From Sorangium cellulosum (GTDB lineage: Bacteria > Myxococcota_A > Polyangia > Polyangiales > Polyangiaceae): DNA of 64,000 nucleotides. The translations under genes and the position numbers were made by a program. Shown in pieces: positions 62,495-64,000 of the stretch. Location: the NCBI RefSeq assembly GCF_004135735.1, contig NZ_CP012670.1:8262501-8326500 (forward strand), given 5' to 3'. Numbering within the stretch: position 1 is the stretch's first letter; each line of letters begins with the position of its first letter. The notes below the pieces were generated by a model, which saw only the letters and a program-made list of their open reading frames with translations, was not told the DNA's origin and searched no databases.

Positions 62495-64000
62495 CTATCT
62501 CCCGACCCGTTCCAGGTCGATCTTCGCCACGACCGTGCTCATCTCGCCGGTCTTCCCGACCTTCATCCCACTGCCAAAATCCAGCGTTCCGTCATTGATT
62601 CCAACGAGCACCAGGGCGCTCGTCCGTGGATCCGTGTCGACGGCGACGACCGCCTGTCCTGCCGCAGCGTCGCCGAAACGTCTGCTCCAGAGGTGCTCCC
62701 CGCCAGCGCTCAGCTTTGCGACTGCCCAGTCGCTGTCCTGTCGCCCGTCGAGCGGCCTGCCCCCGAAATCAAGGGCGCCGATGACCCCGGTGCCGAGCAC
62801 GATGTCTCCGTCAGCATCGACCGAGACGCGAGGTCCAACGATGGAGCCACTGGAAACAGAGCTCCAGCGCCCATCAAACTGAGCGGAATCATCCCCGAAC
62901 CTCAACGACCACAGATGGTTCCTGGCGGACGAGAGCTTCACGAGCAGGATATCCGAGTCAGCGGGACCGCTGGTCTGCTGGGCGCCCAAAACCCCTCTCG
63001 TTTCAATTGATATCGCTCCTGCGAGGACCCCGGCCGCGACGATGTTCCCTCGCGCATCGACGTCGACGTCGCTCACAGCGGCGTCGCCCTCACCTTGGCC
63101 GTCATCGGCTCGGAGGAACGCAATCCAGTCCTTGAGCCCGGTGGACACGATCTTGAAGAGGAAGGCACCGGCGCCCGAAGGACTCTCGAAGAAGCGCTGA
63201 CCGAAGGCGGACTGGATGGATCCAGAAAACCGGCCTCCCACGACGATGTTGCCGTCGGGATCCGCCGCCACGGCCGTGGCCTCGATCGTCGCCGTTGTGG
63301 TGGCATCTTCGGGATCGCCGAGCTGACGGCTCCACCGCTCACTGCCCGTCTCGCCGTCCAACTTCAGGATAAAAGCGTCTCTCGCGGCGGTCGTCAGGGT
63401 CGATGAGCCGAGGTTCACCTCGCCGTCAAAAGAGCCGACCAGAACCACGTCGCCGTCTGGCGTAGCCGCCAGGTCCAGCGCGAATGCCTCCCCTGTCCCC
63501 GTGAACAGGTTGCGTCCCCAGAGCAGCTCGCCATCAGGTAGGAACCTGGCCACGAAGGCGCCATGCCCGTCCGATCTGGTCGCCGTGAGCGGCTCTCCAT
63601 TGCCGAGGTCGATGGCTTGCCCATAGCGACCTGATAAAATGATGCTATCGTCCGACAAAATTGAAAGATGAGAGGCAAAGGCACCGTCGGCCCTATCCAC
63701 CGAGAACCGCCGGCTGAAGGCGTGTCCGCCGTCCGGGTTCAGCTTGGCGAGAAATACATCCATGCCAGACGATATCAGCGAGGGCCCACCGAAATCGATT
63801 GTATCTCGGAAGAGACCCGACAGGACGAGGTTCCCCGTGGAGTCGAGCCGAGCGCTCATGGGAAACATAAAGTCGTTATTCCCGAAGCTCTTCGCCCAGA
63901 CGACTCCTGAGCACGAGTCCTCATCGCAGTCCTCGAACGCGTCGAGCCCCAGGACCTGGGCGCACGAGGCGGTGCTCAGGAGGGCTCCCAGAGCGAGCAC
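62495..64000 (-). CDS. beta-propeller-like lipoprotein (5' partial at the right edge)
   Basis: At least 501 residues. The reading frame is still open at the window edge; the last codon is GTG, which may be the start or an internal Val. A signal-peptide-like stretch LALGALLSTASC ends in a lipobox-like TASC, so the true start is close by. The rest is a series of about 60-residue repeats with a GNxVLSGxFxGxIDFGG pattern, for example GNLVLSGLFRDTIDFGG, IILSGRYGQAIDLGNGEP and GDVVLVGSFDGEVNLGSS, and later GNIVVGGRFSGSI. This fits an SBBP/beta-propeller-type repeat protein on the cell surface. Ligand unknown. Confidence 0.85.
   Translation of the reverse strand: MLALGALLSTASCAQVLGLDAFEDCDEDSCSGVVWAKSFGNNDFMFPMSARLDSTGNLVLSGLFRDTIDFGGPSLISSGMDVFLAKLNPDGGHAFSRRFSVDRADGAFASHLSILSDDSIILSGRYGQAIDLGNGEPLTATRSDGHGAFVARFLPDGELLWGRNLFTGTGEAFALDLAATPDGDVVLVGSFDGEVNLGSSTLTTAARDAFILKLDGETGSERWSRQLGDPEDATTTATIEATAVAADPDGNIVVGGRFSGSIQSAFGQRFFESPSGAGAFLFKIVSTGLKDWIAFLRADDGQGEGDAAVSDVDVDARGNIVAAGVLAGAISIETRGVLGAQQTSGPADSDILLVKLSSARNHLWSLRFGDDSAQFDGRWSSVSSGSIVGPRVSVDADGDIVLGTGVIGALDFGGRPLDGRQDSDWAVAKLSAGGEHLWSRRFGDAAAGQAVVAVDTDPRTSALVLVGINDGTLDFGSGMKVGKTGEMSTVVAKIDLERVGR

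Overview
The window looks like chromosome from a myxobacterium of the Sorangium/Polyangiales type (inference). Coding DNA is very GC-rich with strong third-position GC. Lipoproteins with Gly/Ser/Ala-rich spacers are numerous. Other typical features are a VWA lipoprotein, a DUF1565-type beta-helix protein, a DUF3857 protein and an ECF sigma factor coupled to an outer-membrane-like protein. I saw no rRNA, tRNA or CRISPR array.

Layout. 1-8076: 3' part of a giant two-module protein carrying PIN-like and tRNA-nucleotidyltransferase-like domains, followed by a 43-bp tandem repeat (8094-8450). 8549-11132: ECF sigma factor whose C-terminal membrane part is out of frame across an 11-bp repeat, then a coupled secreted barrel-like protein. 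11195-12409: lipoprotein. 12410-14825: AT-richer block with a small lipoprotein, a membrane coiled-coil protein and a beta-barrel-like protein. 14877-17369: ATPase-HNH (Septu-like) cassette between near-identical 27-bp direct repeats, the right one lying inside a fragment copied from the lipoprotein gene. 17441-18700: YhaO-like nuclease. 18976-20193: cytochrome P450. 20208-27000: a gene graveyard (truncated sigma-54 activator, broken nucleotidyltransferase, RadC-like, Rpn-like and Uma2 relics) mixed with an intact lipoprotein, a tyrosine phosphatase and a secreted serine hydrolase. 26929-28998: divergent MarR regulator and FAD monooxygenase with a shared operator-like palindrome. 29057-32274: orphan solute-binding lipoprotein, with a coupled small gene, and an esterase.

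32412-41771 is the most interesting unit: a graspetide (microviridin-type) biosynthetic cluster. Two duplicated precursors each carry the PFFAR(F/Y)LE leader motif and two TxKxPSD cores. They are followed by two ATP-grasp ligases joined by a TTGA overlap. A divergent operon encodes an HlyD-type fusion protein, a C39-peptidase ABC exporter and a second ABC exporter subunit, all translationally coupled. The double-glycine site before the cores of precursor 2 matches the C39 peptidase.

42033-45908 encodes a YhaN-like SMC-type ATPase, the usual partner of YhaO but here about 23 kb away from it. 45955-49573 is another decayed region: ATPase-PIN fusion relic, Uma2 remnant, 22-bp tandem repeat and an IS481-type insertion sequence. 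49828-64000 is ordinary chromosome: DUF202 protein, FolB, a small exported protein, Crp/Fnr regulator, DUF3857/transglutaminase-fold lipoprotein, a methyltransferase-like coiled-coil protein, VWA lipoprotein, Gly-rich beta-helix lipoprotein and a lipoprotein with propeller-like repeats that runs off the right edge. Three copies of a palindromic intergenic element (18709-18842, 41815-41928, 50831-50928) are scattered through the window.
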